From the NCBI RefSeq assembly GCF_036323735.1, contig NC_086020.1, positions 127,629,210-127,693,209 on the forward strand: DNA of 64,000 nucleotides, given 5' to 3'. The DNA is from Rattus norvegicus (taxonomy: Eukaryota; Chordata; Mammalia; Rodentia; Muridae). The stretch's first letter is position 1, and each line of letters starts with the position of its first letter. Shown piece after piece: positions 49,039 through 58,690 of this stretch. The notes below the pieces were generated by a model. That model did no database searches. It was not told the origin of the DNA and was given only the letters and a program-made list of their open reading frames with translations. The translations under genes were made by a program, and so were the position numbers.

Positions 49039-49863
49039 CCTGCATGTCGAGTGGGTCTGGGACCTAACACCTTCATTATATCATTTGGGACTTCCTCCTG
49101 TCCATATTCTTGTCTTCCATTCTTTCATAAAATACACAGAAATGTGGTCTTTATACCAAAATAATTTTTATCCCTGTAGTTGTTATTCTGCTATACAGAA
49201 CTCTAATTCATTTTCCTATCAGAGAAACTATTTTTATGCTTTACATTTTGAAACATGCAGAAATGTAAGAAAGAAAACCATGTTTTTTCACTTGAGGTTT
49301 AGTTTCCTCTTATAATCCCAAAGCCTTTTAAATGTGACCCGAATACATTATAGTTTTCTTTCCTAAAATCTTACCTTGACTCTTTGACTTATAACTAATT
49401 TCTGAACTTATTTTTGAGGCCAGAAATCTCTTTCTCTAGTATTTGGAGCATGTCTGCCTCATTTCTTGCATTGGGCTTCTAATGAAGCTGAGAAACTGGT
49501 GGGCTATCACAATTAAATTAGGAAGGCAAAGACTCTTGTCTCACCTTCCACTTCACAGCACTGTTCACAAAGTAGGGCTGATGAAGTGCAGTCTGCGAAT
49601 ACAGTAGTCTACATATGAGCAATGGTGCTCAAGTGTAGCTACTTTGGTGACTAATACAGTGGTACGTTTCTCCCCACTGCAGTATTTACTCTTAGGTATT
49701 TTATGTGCTGCACCATCTGTTCATAAAAATCAAATTCAAGACGGTCAGACTCTTTGACTTGTGTGTATCACCACTGAAAACAGGGTCCCTAGCTTCAAAA
49801 TTCCTACCCTTTGTTGCAGCAGAGACTTCTCTCTCATCACTTCCTCAAACTACAGCTAATTGT
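49036..49863. other. Unassigned DNA between two L1s
   Basis: No gene or recognisable repeat seen. Confidence 0.4.
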
Positions 49864-49879
49864 AAAAGAGCTCTAAATT
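49864..49879 (+). repeat. Target-site duplication of second rat-type L1, left copy
   Basis: AAAAGAGCTCTAAATT, repeated exactly at 56226-56241. The core AGAGCTCT is palindromic. Confidence 0.95.
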
Positions 49880-50621
49880 GCACACCTGCGGATCCCGGCC
49901 CGCAGCAGCTCTCTGCTCCCAGACCCCGTGAGAGAGAGAGACCCAACCGCCTGGTCAGGTGGGCACTCCTGAGGCTGCAGAGCGGAAGAGACCACCAACA
50001 CTGCTCACCCCTGCCCACATCCCTGGCCCAAGAGGAAACTGTATAAGGCCTCTGGGCTCCCGTGGGGGAGGGCCCAGGAGCGGCAGGACCCCTGCCTGAG
50101 ACACCACCGGAACCTGAAGGAAACAGACCTGATAAACAGTTCTCTGCACCCAAATCCCGTGGGAGGGAGAGCTAAACCTTCAGAGAGGCAGACAAGCCTG
50201 GGAAACCAGAAGAGACTGCTCTCTGCACACACATCTCGGGCGCCAGAGGAAAAAGCCAAAGAATATCGGGAACCCTGGTACACTGAAGCTCCCTGAAGGG
50301 GCGGCACAGGTCTTCCTGGTTGCTGCCGCTGCAGAGAGCCCATGGGCAGCACCCCACGAGCAAACTTGAGCCTCGGGACCACAGGTAAGACCAACTTTTC
50401 TGCTGCAAGAAAGCTGCCTGGTGAACTCAAGACACAGGCCCACAGGAACAGCTGAAGACCTGTAGAGAGGATAAACTACAGACCCGAAAGCAGAACATTC
50501 TGTCCCCATAACTGACTGAAAGAGAGGAAAACAGGTCTACAGCACTCCTGACACACAGGCTTATAGGACAGTCTAGCCACTGTCAGAAATAGCAGAACAA
50601 AGTAACACTAGAGATAATCTG
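49880..50621 (+). promoter_or_regulatory. L1 5' UTR (truncated promoter monomers)
   Basis: The first monomer starts partway in (cacacctgcggatcccgg, equivalent to about 41978 in the first L1). A second begins around 50228 (catctcgggcgccagagg). CAG|GTAAGA lies at 50382-50390. Compared with the copy at 41714, roughly 260 bp of the first monomer is missing. Confidence 0.85.
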
Positions 50622-51743
50622 ATGGCGAGAGGCAAGCGCAGGAACCTAAGCAACAGAAACCAAGACTACATGGCACCATCGGAGCCCAATTCTCCCATCA
50701 AAACAAACATGGAATATCCAAACACACCAGAAAAGCAAGATCTAGTTTCAAAATCAGTTTTGATCATGATGCTGGAGGAATTCAAGAAAGACGTGAAGAA
50801 CTCCCTTAGAGAACAAGTAGAAGCCTACAGAGAGGAATCGCAAAAATGCCTGAAAGAATTCCAGGAAATCATAAATAAACAAGTAGAAGCCCATAGAGAG
50901 GAGACACAAAAATCCCTGAAAGAATTCCAGGAAAACACAATCAAACAGTTGAAGGAATTAAAAATGGAAATAGAAGCAATCAAGAAAGAACACATGGAAA
51001 CAACCCTGGATATAGAAAACCAAAAGAAGAGACAAGGAGCTTTAGATACAAGCTTCACCAACAGAATACAAGAGATGGAAGAGAGAATCTCAGGAGCCGA
51101 AGATTCCATAGAAATCATTGACTCAACTGTCAAAGATAATGTAAAGCGGAAAAAGCTACTGGTCCAAAACATACAGGAAATCCAGGACTCAATGAGAAGA
51201 TCAAACCTAAGGATAATAGGTATAGAAGAGAGTGAAGACTCCCAGCTCAAAGGACCAGTAAATATCTTCAACAAAATCATAGAAGAAAACTTCCCTAACC
51301 TAAAAAATGAGATACCCATAGACATACAAGAAGCCTACAGAACTCCAAATAGATTGGACCAGAAAAGAAACACCTCCCGTCACATAATTGTCAAAACACC
51401 AAACGCACAAAATAAAGAAAGAATATTAAAAGCAGTAAGGGAAAAAGGTCAAGTAACATATAAAGGCAGACCTATCAGAATCACACCAGACTTCTCGCCA
51501 GAAACTATGAAGGCCAGAAGATCCTGGACTGATGTCATACAGACCCTAAGAGAACACAAATGCCAGCCCAGGTTACTGTATCCAGCAAAACTCTCAATTA
51601 ACATTGATGGAGAAACCAAGATATTCCATGACAAAACCAAATTTATACAATATCTTTCTACAAATCCAGCACTACAAAGGATAATAAATGGTAAAGACCA
51701 ACATAAGGAGGCAAGCTATACCCTAGAAGAAGCAAGAAACTAA
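50622..51743 (+). CDS. L1 ORF1 protein (RNA-binding chaperone of L1 RNP)
   Basis: An uninterrupted 373-codon frame. ORF1p forms trimers, coats L1 RNA and is needed for retrotransposition in cis. The start ATG 50622 (Met-Ala-Arg-Gly-Lys-Arg) is the conserved L1 start, and the stop is TAA 51741-51743. Visible layout: basic, Ser/Pro-containing N-terminus (1-45); coiled coil (about 45-190) with two 22-residue repeats at 65-86 and 87-108; RRM (about 194-290, from Arg-Arg-Ser-Asn-Leu-Arg-Ile-Ile-Gly to Thr-Tyr-Lys-Gly-Arg-Pro-Ile-Arg); C-terminal domain (about 291-355) with Ala-Arg-Arg-Ser-Trp and Leu-Tyr-Pro-Ala-Lys-Leu. ORF2 begins 60 bases downstream. The length is normal for rodent ORF1p. It may be translated if the element is transcribed, but its ORF2 partner is broken. 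Domain limits are estimates from motifs. Confidence 0.95.
   Translation: MARGKRRNLSNRNQDYMAPSEPNSPIKTNMEYPNTPEKQDLVSKSVLIMMLEEFKKDVKNSLREQVEAYREESQKCLKEFQEIINKQVEAHREETQKSLKEFQENTIKQLKELKMEIEAIKKEHMETTLDIENQKKRQGALDTSFTNRIQEMEERISGAEDSIEIIDSTVKDNVKRKKLLVQNIQEIQDSMRRSNLRIIGIEESEDSQLKGPVNIFNKIIEENFPNLKNEIPIDIQEAYRTPNRLDQKRNTSRHIIVKTPNAQNKERILKAVREKGQVTYKGRPIRITPDFSPETMKARRSWTDVIQTLREHKCQPRLLYPAKLSINIDGETKIFHDKTKFIQYLSTNPALQRIINGKDQHKEASYTLEEARN
50814..50945 (+). repeat. 66-bp tandem repeat in ORF1, two units
   Basis: Units start at caagtagaag 50814 and 50880, in frame (residues 65-86 and 87-108). The first L1 carries three such units. Confidence 0.97.
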
Positions 51744-51802
51744 TCGTCTTGGCAACAAAACAAAGAGAATGAAAGCACATAAACATAACCTCAATTCCAA
51801 AT

Positions 51803-54800
51803 ATGAATATAACGGGAAGCAATAATCACTATTCCTTAATATCTCTCAATATCAATGGCCTCAACTCCCCAATAAAAAGACATAGATTAACAAACTGGAT
51901 ACGCAACAAGGACCCTGCATTCTGCTGCCTACAGGAAACACACCTCAGAGACAAAGACAGAACTACCTCAGAGAGAAAGGCTGGGAAATAACTTTCCAAG
52001 CAAATGGTCAGAAGAAGCAAGCTGGAGTAGCCATTCTAATATCAAATGAAATCAATTTTCAACTAAAAGTCATCAAAAAAGATAAGGAAGGACACTTCAT
52101 ATTCATCAAAGGAAAAATCCACCAAGATGAAGTCTCAATCCTAAATATCTATGCCCCAAATACAAGGGCAACTACATATGTAAAAGAAACCTTACTAAAG
52201 CTCAAAACACACATTGCACCTCACACAATAATAATGGGAGATTTCAACACCCCACTCTCATCAATGGACAGATCATGGAAACAGAAATTAAACAGAGATG
52301 TAGACAGACTAAGAGAAGTCATGAGCCAAATGGACTTAACGAATATTTATAGAACATTCTATCCTAAAGCAAAAGGATATACCTTCTTCTCAGCTCCTCA
52401 TGGTACTTTCTCCAAAATTGACCATATAATTGGTCAAAAAATGGGCCTCAAGAGGTACAGAAAGATAGAAATAATCCCATGCGTGCTATCGGACCACCAC
52501 GGCCTAAAACTGGTCTTCAATAACAATAAGGGAAGAATGCCCACATATACGTGGATATTGAACAATGCTCTACTCAATGATAACCTGGTCAAGGAAGAAA
52601 TAAAGAAAGAAATTAATAACTTTTTAGAATTTAATGAAAATGAAGGTACAACATACCCAAACATAGGGGACACAATGAAAGCTGTGCTAAGAGGAAAATT
52701 CATAGCGCTGAGTGCCTGCAGAAAGAAACAGGAAAGAGCATATCTCACCAGCTTGACAGCACACCTAAAAGCTCTAGAACAAAAAGAAGCAAATACACCC
52801 AGGAGGAGTAGAAGGCAGGAAATAATCAAACTCAGAGCTGAAATCAACCAAGTAGAAACAAAAGGGACCATAGAAAGAATCAACAGAACCAAAAGTTGGT
52901 TCTTTGAGAAAATCAACAAGATAGATAAACCCTTAGCCAGACTAACGAGAGGACAGAGAGAGTGCGTCCAAATTAACAAAATCAGAAATGAAAAGGGAGA
53001 CATAACTACAGATTCAGAGGAAATTCAAAAAATCATCAGATCTTACTATAAAAACCTATATTCAACAAAACTTGAAAATCTTCAGGAAATGGACAATTTC
53101 CTAGACAGATACCAGGTATCGAAGTTAAATCAGGAACAGATAAACCAGTTAAACAACCCCATAACTCCTAAGGAAATAGAAGCAGTCATTAAAGGTCTCC
53201 CAACCAAAAAGAGCCCAGGTCCAGACGGGTTTAGTGCAGAATTCTATCAAACCTTCATAGAAGACCTCATACCAATATTATCCAAACTATTCCACAAAAT
53301 TGAAACAGATGGAGCCCTACCGAATTCCTTCTACAAAGCCACAATTACTCTTATACCTAAACCACACAAAGACACAACAAAGAAAGAGAACTTCAGACCA
53401 ATTTCCCTTATGAATATCGACGCAAAAATACTCAATAAAATTCTGGCAAACCAAATTCAAGAGCACATCAAAACAATCATCCACCATGATCAAGTAGGCT
53501 TCATCCCAGGCATGCAGGGATGGTTTAATATACGGAAAACCATCAACGTGATCCATCATATAAACAAACTGAAAGAACAGAACCACATGATCATTTCATT
53601 AGATGCTGAGAAAGCATTTGACAAAATTAAACACCCCTTCATGATAAAAGTCCTGGAAAGAATAGGAATTCAAGGCCCAAACCTAAACATAGTAAAAGCC
53701 ATATACAGCAAACCAGTTGCTAACATTAAACTAAATGGAGAGAAACTTGAAGCAATCCCACTAAAATCAGGGACTAGACAAGGCTGCCCACTCTCTCCCT
53801 ACTTATTCAATATAGTTCTTGAAGTTCTAGCCAGAGCAATCAGACAACAAAAGGAGATCAAGGGGATACAGACCGGAAAAGAAGAGGTCAAAATATCACT
53901 ATTTGCAGACGACATGATAGTATATTTAAGTGATCCCAAACGTTCCACCAGAGAACTACTAAGGCTGAAAACAACTTCAGCAAAGTGGCTGTGTATAAAA
54001 TTAACTCAAATAAATCAGTTGCCTTCCTCTATACAAAAGAGAAACAAGCCGAGAAAGAAATTAGGGAAACGATACCCTTCATAATAGACCTAATTAATAT
54101 AAAGTACCTCGGTGTGACTTTAACCAAGCAAGTAAAAGATCTGTACAATAAGAACTTCAAGACACTGAGGAAAGAAATTGAAGAAGACCTCAGAAGATGG
54201 AAAGATCTCCCATGCTCAGGGATTGGCAGGATTAATATAGTAAAAATGGCCATTTTACCAAAAGCAATCTACAGATTCAATGCAATCCCCATCAAAATAC
54301 CAATCCAATTCTTCAAAGAGTTAGACAGAACAATTTGCAAATTCATCTGGAATATCAAAAACCCCAGGATAGCCACAGCTATCCTCAACAATAAAAGGAC
54401 TTCAGGGGGAATCACTATCCCTGAACTCAAGCAGTATTACAGAGCAATAGTGATAAAAACTGCATGGTATTGGTACAGAGACAGACAGATAGACCAATGG
54501 AATAGAATTGAAGACCCAGAAATGAACCCACACACGTATGGTCACTTGATTTTTGACAAAGGAGCCAAAACCATCAAATGGAAAAAAGATAGCATTTTCA
54601 GCAAATGGTGCTGGTTCAACTGGAGGTCAACATGTAGAAGAATGCAGATCGATCCATGCTTATCACCCTGTACAAAGCTTAAGTCCAAGTGGATCAAGGA
54701 CCTCCACATCAAACCAGACACACTCAAACTAATAGAAGAAAAACTAGGGAAGCATCTGGAACACATGGGCACTGGAAAAAATTCCCTGAACAAAACACCA

Positions 54801-55642
54801 ATGGCTTATGCTCTAAGATCAAGAATCGACTAATGGGATCTCATAAAACTGCAAAGCTTCTGTAAGGCAAAGGACACTGTGGTTAGGACAAAACGGCAAC
54901 CAACAGATTGGGAAAAGATCTTTACCAATCCTACAACGGATAGAGGCCTTATATCCAAAATATACAAAGAACTCAAGAAGTTAGACCACAGGGAAACAAA
55001 TAACCCTATTAAAAATGGGGTTCAGAGCTAAACAAACAATTCACAGCTGAGGAATGCCGAATGGCTGAGAAACACCTAAAGAAATGTTCAACATTTTTAG
55101 TCATAAGGGAAATGCAAATCAAAACAACCCTGTGATTTCACCTCACACCAGTGAGAATGGCTAAGATCAAAAACTCAAGTGACAGCAGATGCTGGCGAGG
55201 ATGTGGAGAAAGTGGAACACTCCTCCATTGTTGGTGGGATTGCAGACTGGTAAAACCATTCTGGAAATCAGTCTGGAGGTTCCTCAGAAAATTGGACATT
55301 GAACTGCCTGAGGATCCAGCCATACCTCTCTTGGGCATATACCCAAAAGATGCCTCAACATATAAAAGAGACACGTGCTCCACTATGTTCATCGCAGCCT
55401 TATTTATAATAGCCAGAAGCTGGAAAGAACCCATATCCCCTTCAACAGAGGAATGGATACAGAAAATGTGGTACATCTACACAATGGAATATTACTCAGC
55501 TATCAAAAACAATGAGTTTATGAAATTCGTAGGCAAATGGTTGGAACTGGAAAATATCATCCTGAGTGAGCTAACCCAATCACAGAAAGACATAATGAGG
55601 AAAAAGAATACCCTTGGCAGGGAAGGGAGGGGCAAAGATTAA
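51803..55642 (+). pseudogene. L1 ORF2 (endonuclease/reverse transcriptase), lightly broken
   Basis: Start ATG 51803 (Met-Asn-Ile-Thr-Gly-Ser). The endonuclease keeps Asn16, Glu45 (Gln-Glu-Thr-His), Gly-Asp-Phe-Asn and Ser-Asp-His-His. The RT keeps Phe-Ala-Asp-Asp-Met (about 53900-53914). The cysteine motif C-x3-C-x7-H-x4-C is intact in the C-terminal frame from 55151. Lesions: a base lost near 51960 (the frame then stays open from there through 54084); a base lost near 53968; Lys to stop at 54831-54833; one A missing at 55011-55015; and a 120-bp deletion after 55595 relative to the first L1, which removes the natural stop and runs the frame to 55642. The longest uninterrupted part covers the rest of the endonuclease plus the RT domain. 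Not expected to give a full enzyme. Confidence 0.95.
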
Positions 55643-56225
55643 AACAGAGAGTGAAGGAACACCCATTCAGAGCCTGCCCCACATGTGGCCCATACATATA
55701 CAGCCACCCAATTAGACAAGATGGATGAAGCAAAGAAGTGCAGACCGACAGGAGCCGGATGTAGTTCGCTCCTGAGAGACATAGCCAGAATACAGCAAAT
55801 ACAGAGGCGAATGCCAGCAGCAAACCACTGAACTGAGAATAGGTCCCCCGTTGAAGGAATTAGAGAAAGAACTGGAAGAGCTTGAAGGTGCTCTTGACCC
55901 CAAAAGTACAACAATGCCAAGCAACCAGAGCTTCCAGGGACTAAGCCACTACCTAAAGACTATACATGGACTGACCCTGGACTCTGACCCCATAGGTAGC
56001 AATGAATATCCTAGTAAGAGCACCAGTGGAAGGGGAAGCCCTGGGTCCTGCTAAGACTGAACCCCCAGTGAACTAGACTAAGGGGGGAGGGCGGCAATGG
56101 GGGGAGGGTTGGGAGGGGAACACCCATAAGGAAGTGGAAGGGGGAGGGGGATGTTTGTCCGGAAACCGGGAAAGGGACTAACACTTGAAATGTATATAAG
56201 AAATTAAAAATAAAACTTGTAAAAA
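55596..56225 (+). other. L1 3' UTR with G-rich tract
   Basis: 3' UTR matching the first L1 except for a missing 120 bp at its beginning. G-rich stretch at 56082-56150, AATAAA at 56209-56214, tail before the duplication at 56226. Confidence 0.9.
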
Positions 56226-56241
56226 AAAAGAGCTCTAAATT
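56226..56241 (+). repeat. Target-site duplication of second rat-type L1, right copy
   Basis: AAAAGAGCTCTAAATT, identical to 49864-49879. Confidence 0.95.
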
Positions 56242-56894
56242 AAAGACTAATAAATGTGGCAAATCTACTGCTAAAGATCCCCAAATTTCCATGCGCTTCT
56301 TTATGCCTGCTGGTTTATTTGTAATTTAATGACACCACAGTACACACCACCAGATCCTCCCCTGGGTAAAAACATGGACTCTTTTCTAGTTAATATTAAA
56401 AATCATTTTCTGATTTAACTTGCTGTATTGCATAAGGATGAAATAAGAGGAGCATAAAGGATGTATTTGTCAATAGTTCCTCCTATTGTTTTAACATCTG
56501 ATGATGATCAGGTGTATATTCACTGATCTTCTTAATATTATTGTGAGGTGTTAAGACATCTTCTCAGTGAACTTCCAAGTCAATCTGCATGTTCTACAGA
56601 CACCAGTCAGCTATTAGTACAGATTGGGAAAACATGTGAAGGTAGTTGATCCAAATTTTCCATATCTTTATCTTCTTAGTAGAGAGTGGTGTCTGTGAAG
56701 CTTCTGCAACAGGTAGTTTTCCTGTGAGCCTTGGCTAAGCTTTAATTGATGAGAAAGGAGACAACTGTCGTATTTTAGAAATAATTTTTAGAGTGAATTA
56801 TATAGTAGGGATATCTTCTGCACTTTTCTCAGTGGTAATATTTATTTAAATTAAATTTTTATATTAGAAGGTGATAGAGAGATTAACTTAATGA
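56242..56894. other. Unassigned AT-rich DNA
   Basis: No gene or recognisable repeat seen. Confidence 0.4.
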
Positions 56895-56903
56895 TTATAA
56901 CTT

Positions 56904-58517
56904 TTTATTTACTAATCATTTTATTTGTTTACATTTCAAATGTTATCTCCTTCTGCAAACTCTCATCCCCTCCCCTCGCTCTTGCCTCTATAAAGGTACT
57001 CTCCCAGCCCCACCAACTCCTGCCTCACTCCTTTAGCATCCCCCTTCTCTGGGGCATCAAGCCTCCACAGGACCAACTGTCTCCCTTCCCACTGATGCCA
57101 GATGAGGCAATCCTCTGCTACACATGTAGCAGGAGCCATGATCTAGCCCATATATACTCTTTGGTTGGTGTCTTAGTCCCTGGTATCTCTGAGGGGGTTC
57201 TGTTAATTGATACTGTTGTTATTCCTATGGGGTTGCAATCTTCATCAGTTCTTTCAGTCCTTCTAATTCTTCTGTTGTAGTTCCTGGTTCAGTCTAATCA
57301 TTGACTGCGAGTATCTTCACCAGTCTTTGTCTGGTGTTGGTAGAACTTCTCGGAGGACAGCCATCCTAGGCTCCTATCTGTAAGTACATCTTGGTAACTG
57401 CAATAGTGTCAGATTTGGCTCCTGCAGAAGGAATGGATTGCATGGTGGGGTGGTCTCTGAATGGCCTTCCTTCAGCCTCTGACCAATTTATGTCCCTGCT
57501 TCCTTTACAGAGGGGTATTCCTGGGTTAAAAATGTTTCAATGGATTGGTGGTCCCATCCCTCCAATGGGGGTCATGTCTATCTACTGGAGGTGGTCTGCT
57601 GTTGGGCGTTTTGGCTAATGTCATCTCCACTGGATCCTAACAGCCTCTCTCATTCCTGTTGTCTGTGACAATCTAGTGGTTCCCCAAGTTCTCCACTCCA
57701 CACTGCTACTTATTTCTATTCATTCTCCTGGCCCTCTGGACTTCTCTCCTGTCTTTTCCTATAGCTGGTCCTATTCCTTTAGTGTAGAATTCCATCAGAC
57801 CTTCAAAGAAGACCTCATACCAAAACTTGTCAACTATTCCACAAAATAGAAACAGAAGGAGCATTACCTAATTCATTCTATGAAATCACAGTTAGGCTGA
57901 TACCTAAGCCACAAAAAGACCCAACAAAAAAGAGAACTTCAGACCAATATTCCTTATTAATATCAATGCAAAATAACTCAATAAAATTTTTGTAAACCAA
58001 ATCAAAGAACATATCAAGATCATCATTCACCATGATTGAGTAGGCTTAATCCTAGGGATGCAAGGATTGTTCAATATTCGAAAATCCATCACTGTAATCC
58101 ACTATATAAACAATCTCAAAGAAAAAAAATTACATGATGATCTCATTGGATGCTTAAAAAGCCTTCAACAAAATACAATACTGCTTTATATTAAAAATCT
58201 TGGAAAGATCAGGAATTCATGGCCTATACCTAAACATAAATAAAAATACTATATAGCAAATCAACAGTCAATATCAAATTAAATGAAGAGAAACTTGAAG
58301 CAATCCCACTAAAATTAGGTACAAGACAAGGCTGCTACTTTGTCCTTATTTATTCAATATAGTATTCAAAGTTTTAGCTAGAGCAATTAGAGGACAAAAA
58401 AGACATCAAAGGGATACAAATTGGAAAGGAAGAAGTCAAGGTATCACTATTGGCCAATGATAAGACAATATACATAAGCAACCCCAAAAATTCTACCAGA
58501 AAATTCCTCTACCTAAG
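56904..58517 (-). mobile_element. Old L1 3' end with an inverted ORF2 segment
   Basis: 56904 to about 57770 is a reverse-orientation L1 3' UTR (T-rich start, tttgtttacatttcaaatg, ... ccatccctccaatgggggtc). From about 57778 to 58515 an ORF2 reverse-transcriptase region follows in forward orientation (tagaattccatcagacc... accatgattgagtaggc... caagacaaggctgc). A 9-bp repeat ttataactt at 56895-56903 and 58518-58526 could be the target-site duplication of one 5'-inverted insertion. Two separate insertions cannot be excluded. Confidence 0.7.
57778..58515 (+). pseudogene. L1 ORF2 reverse-transcriptase fragment
   Basis: Matches the part of ORF2 spanning Phe-Ser-Ala-Glu-Phe-Tyr-Gln to the strand just after the RT active site in the L1 at 49880. 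It is shredded by stops and frameshifts, and the FADD-equivalent codons appear changed (ctattggccaatgataag, about 58447-58464). Non-functional and much older than the L1s at 41.7 and 49.9 kb. Confidence 0.85.
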
Positions 58518-58545
58518 TTATAACTTAATCCTTTTCTTTCTTGTT

Positions 58546-58690
58546 CTTTCAAGATGGAGTTTCTCTATATAGCTCTGGTTGTCCTGGAACTCACTCTGTA
58601 GAACAGGTTGGCCTCAAACTCACAGAGATCTACCTGCCCCTACCTCCTGAATGCTGAGATTAAAAGCATGTACTACCACTGCCTGGCTAA
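58546..58690 (-). mobile_element. B1 SINE, reverse orientation
   Basis: Reads caagatggagtttctctat... ctggttgtcctggaactcactctgtag... ggcctcaaactcacagagatc... ctgaatgctgagattaaaagc... accactgcctggct, a full-length B1 in reverse. Moderately diverged. Confidence 0.92.

Larger units (their letters stand above)
49880..56225 (+). mobile_element. Near-full-length rat-type L1, second copy (ORF1 intact, ORF2 broken)
   Basis: About 6.35 kb: a partial 5' UTR monomer plus a further one, intact ORF1, ORF2 with a small number of lesions, 3' UTR with G-rich tract, AATAAA at 56209-56214 and a nine-or-more A tail. The perfect 16-bp target-site duplication and few lesions suggest a relatively recent insertion, clearly younger in appearance than the copy at 41714. 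Lesions in ORF2 should prevent autonomous movement. Confidence 0.97.

Noticed and set aside
41714..56225. Tandem duplication of one L1-containing unit
   Set aside because: The two L1s have different target-site duplications, different 5' ends and different 3' ends, and the flanking DNA is not repeated.
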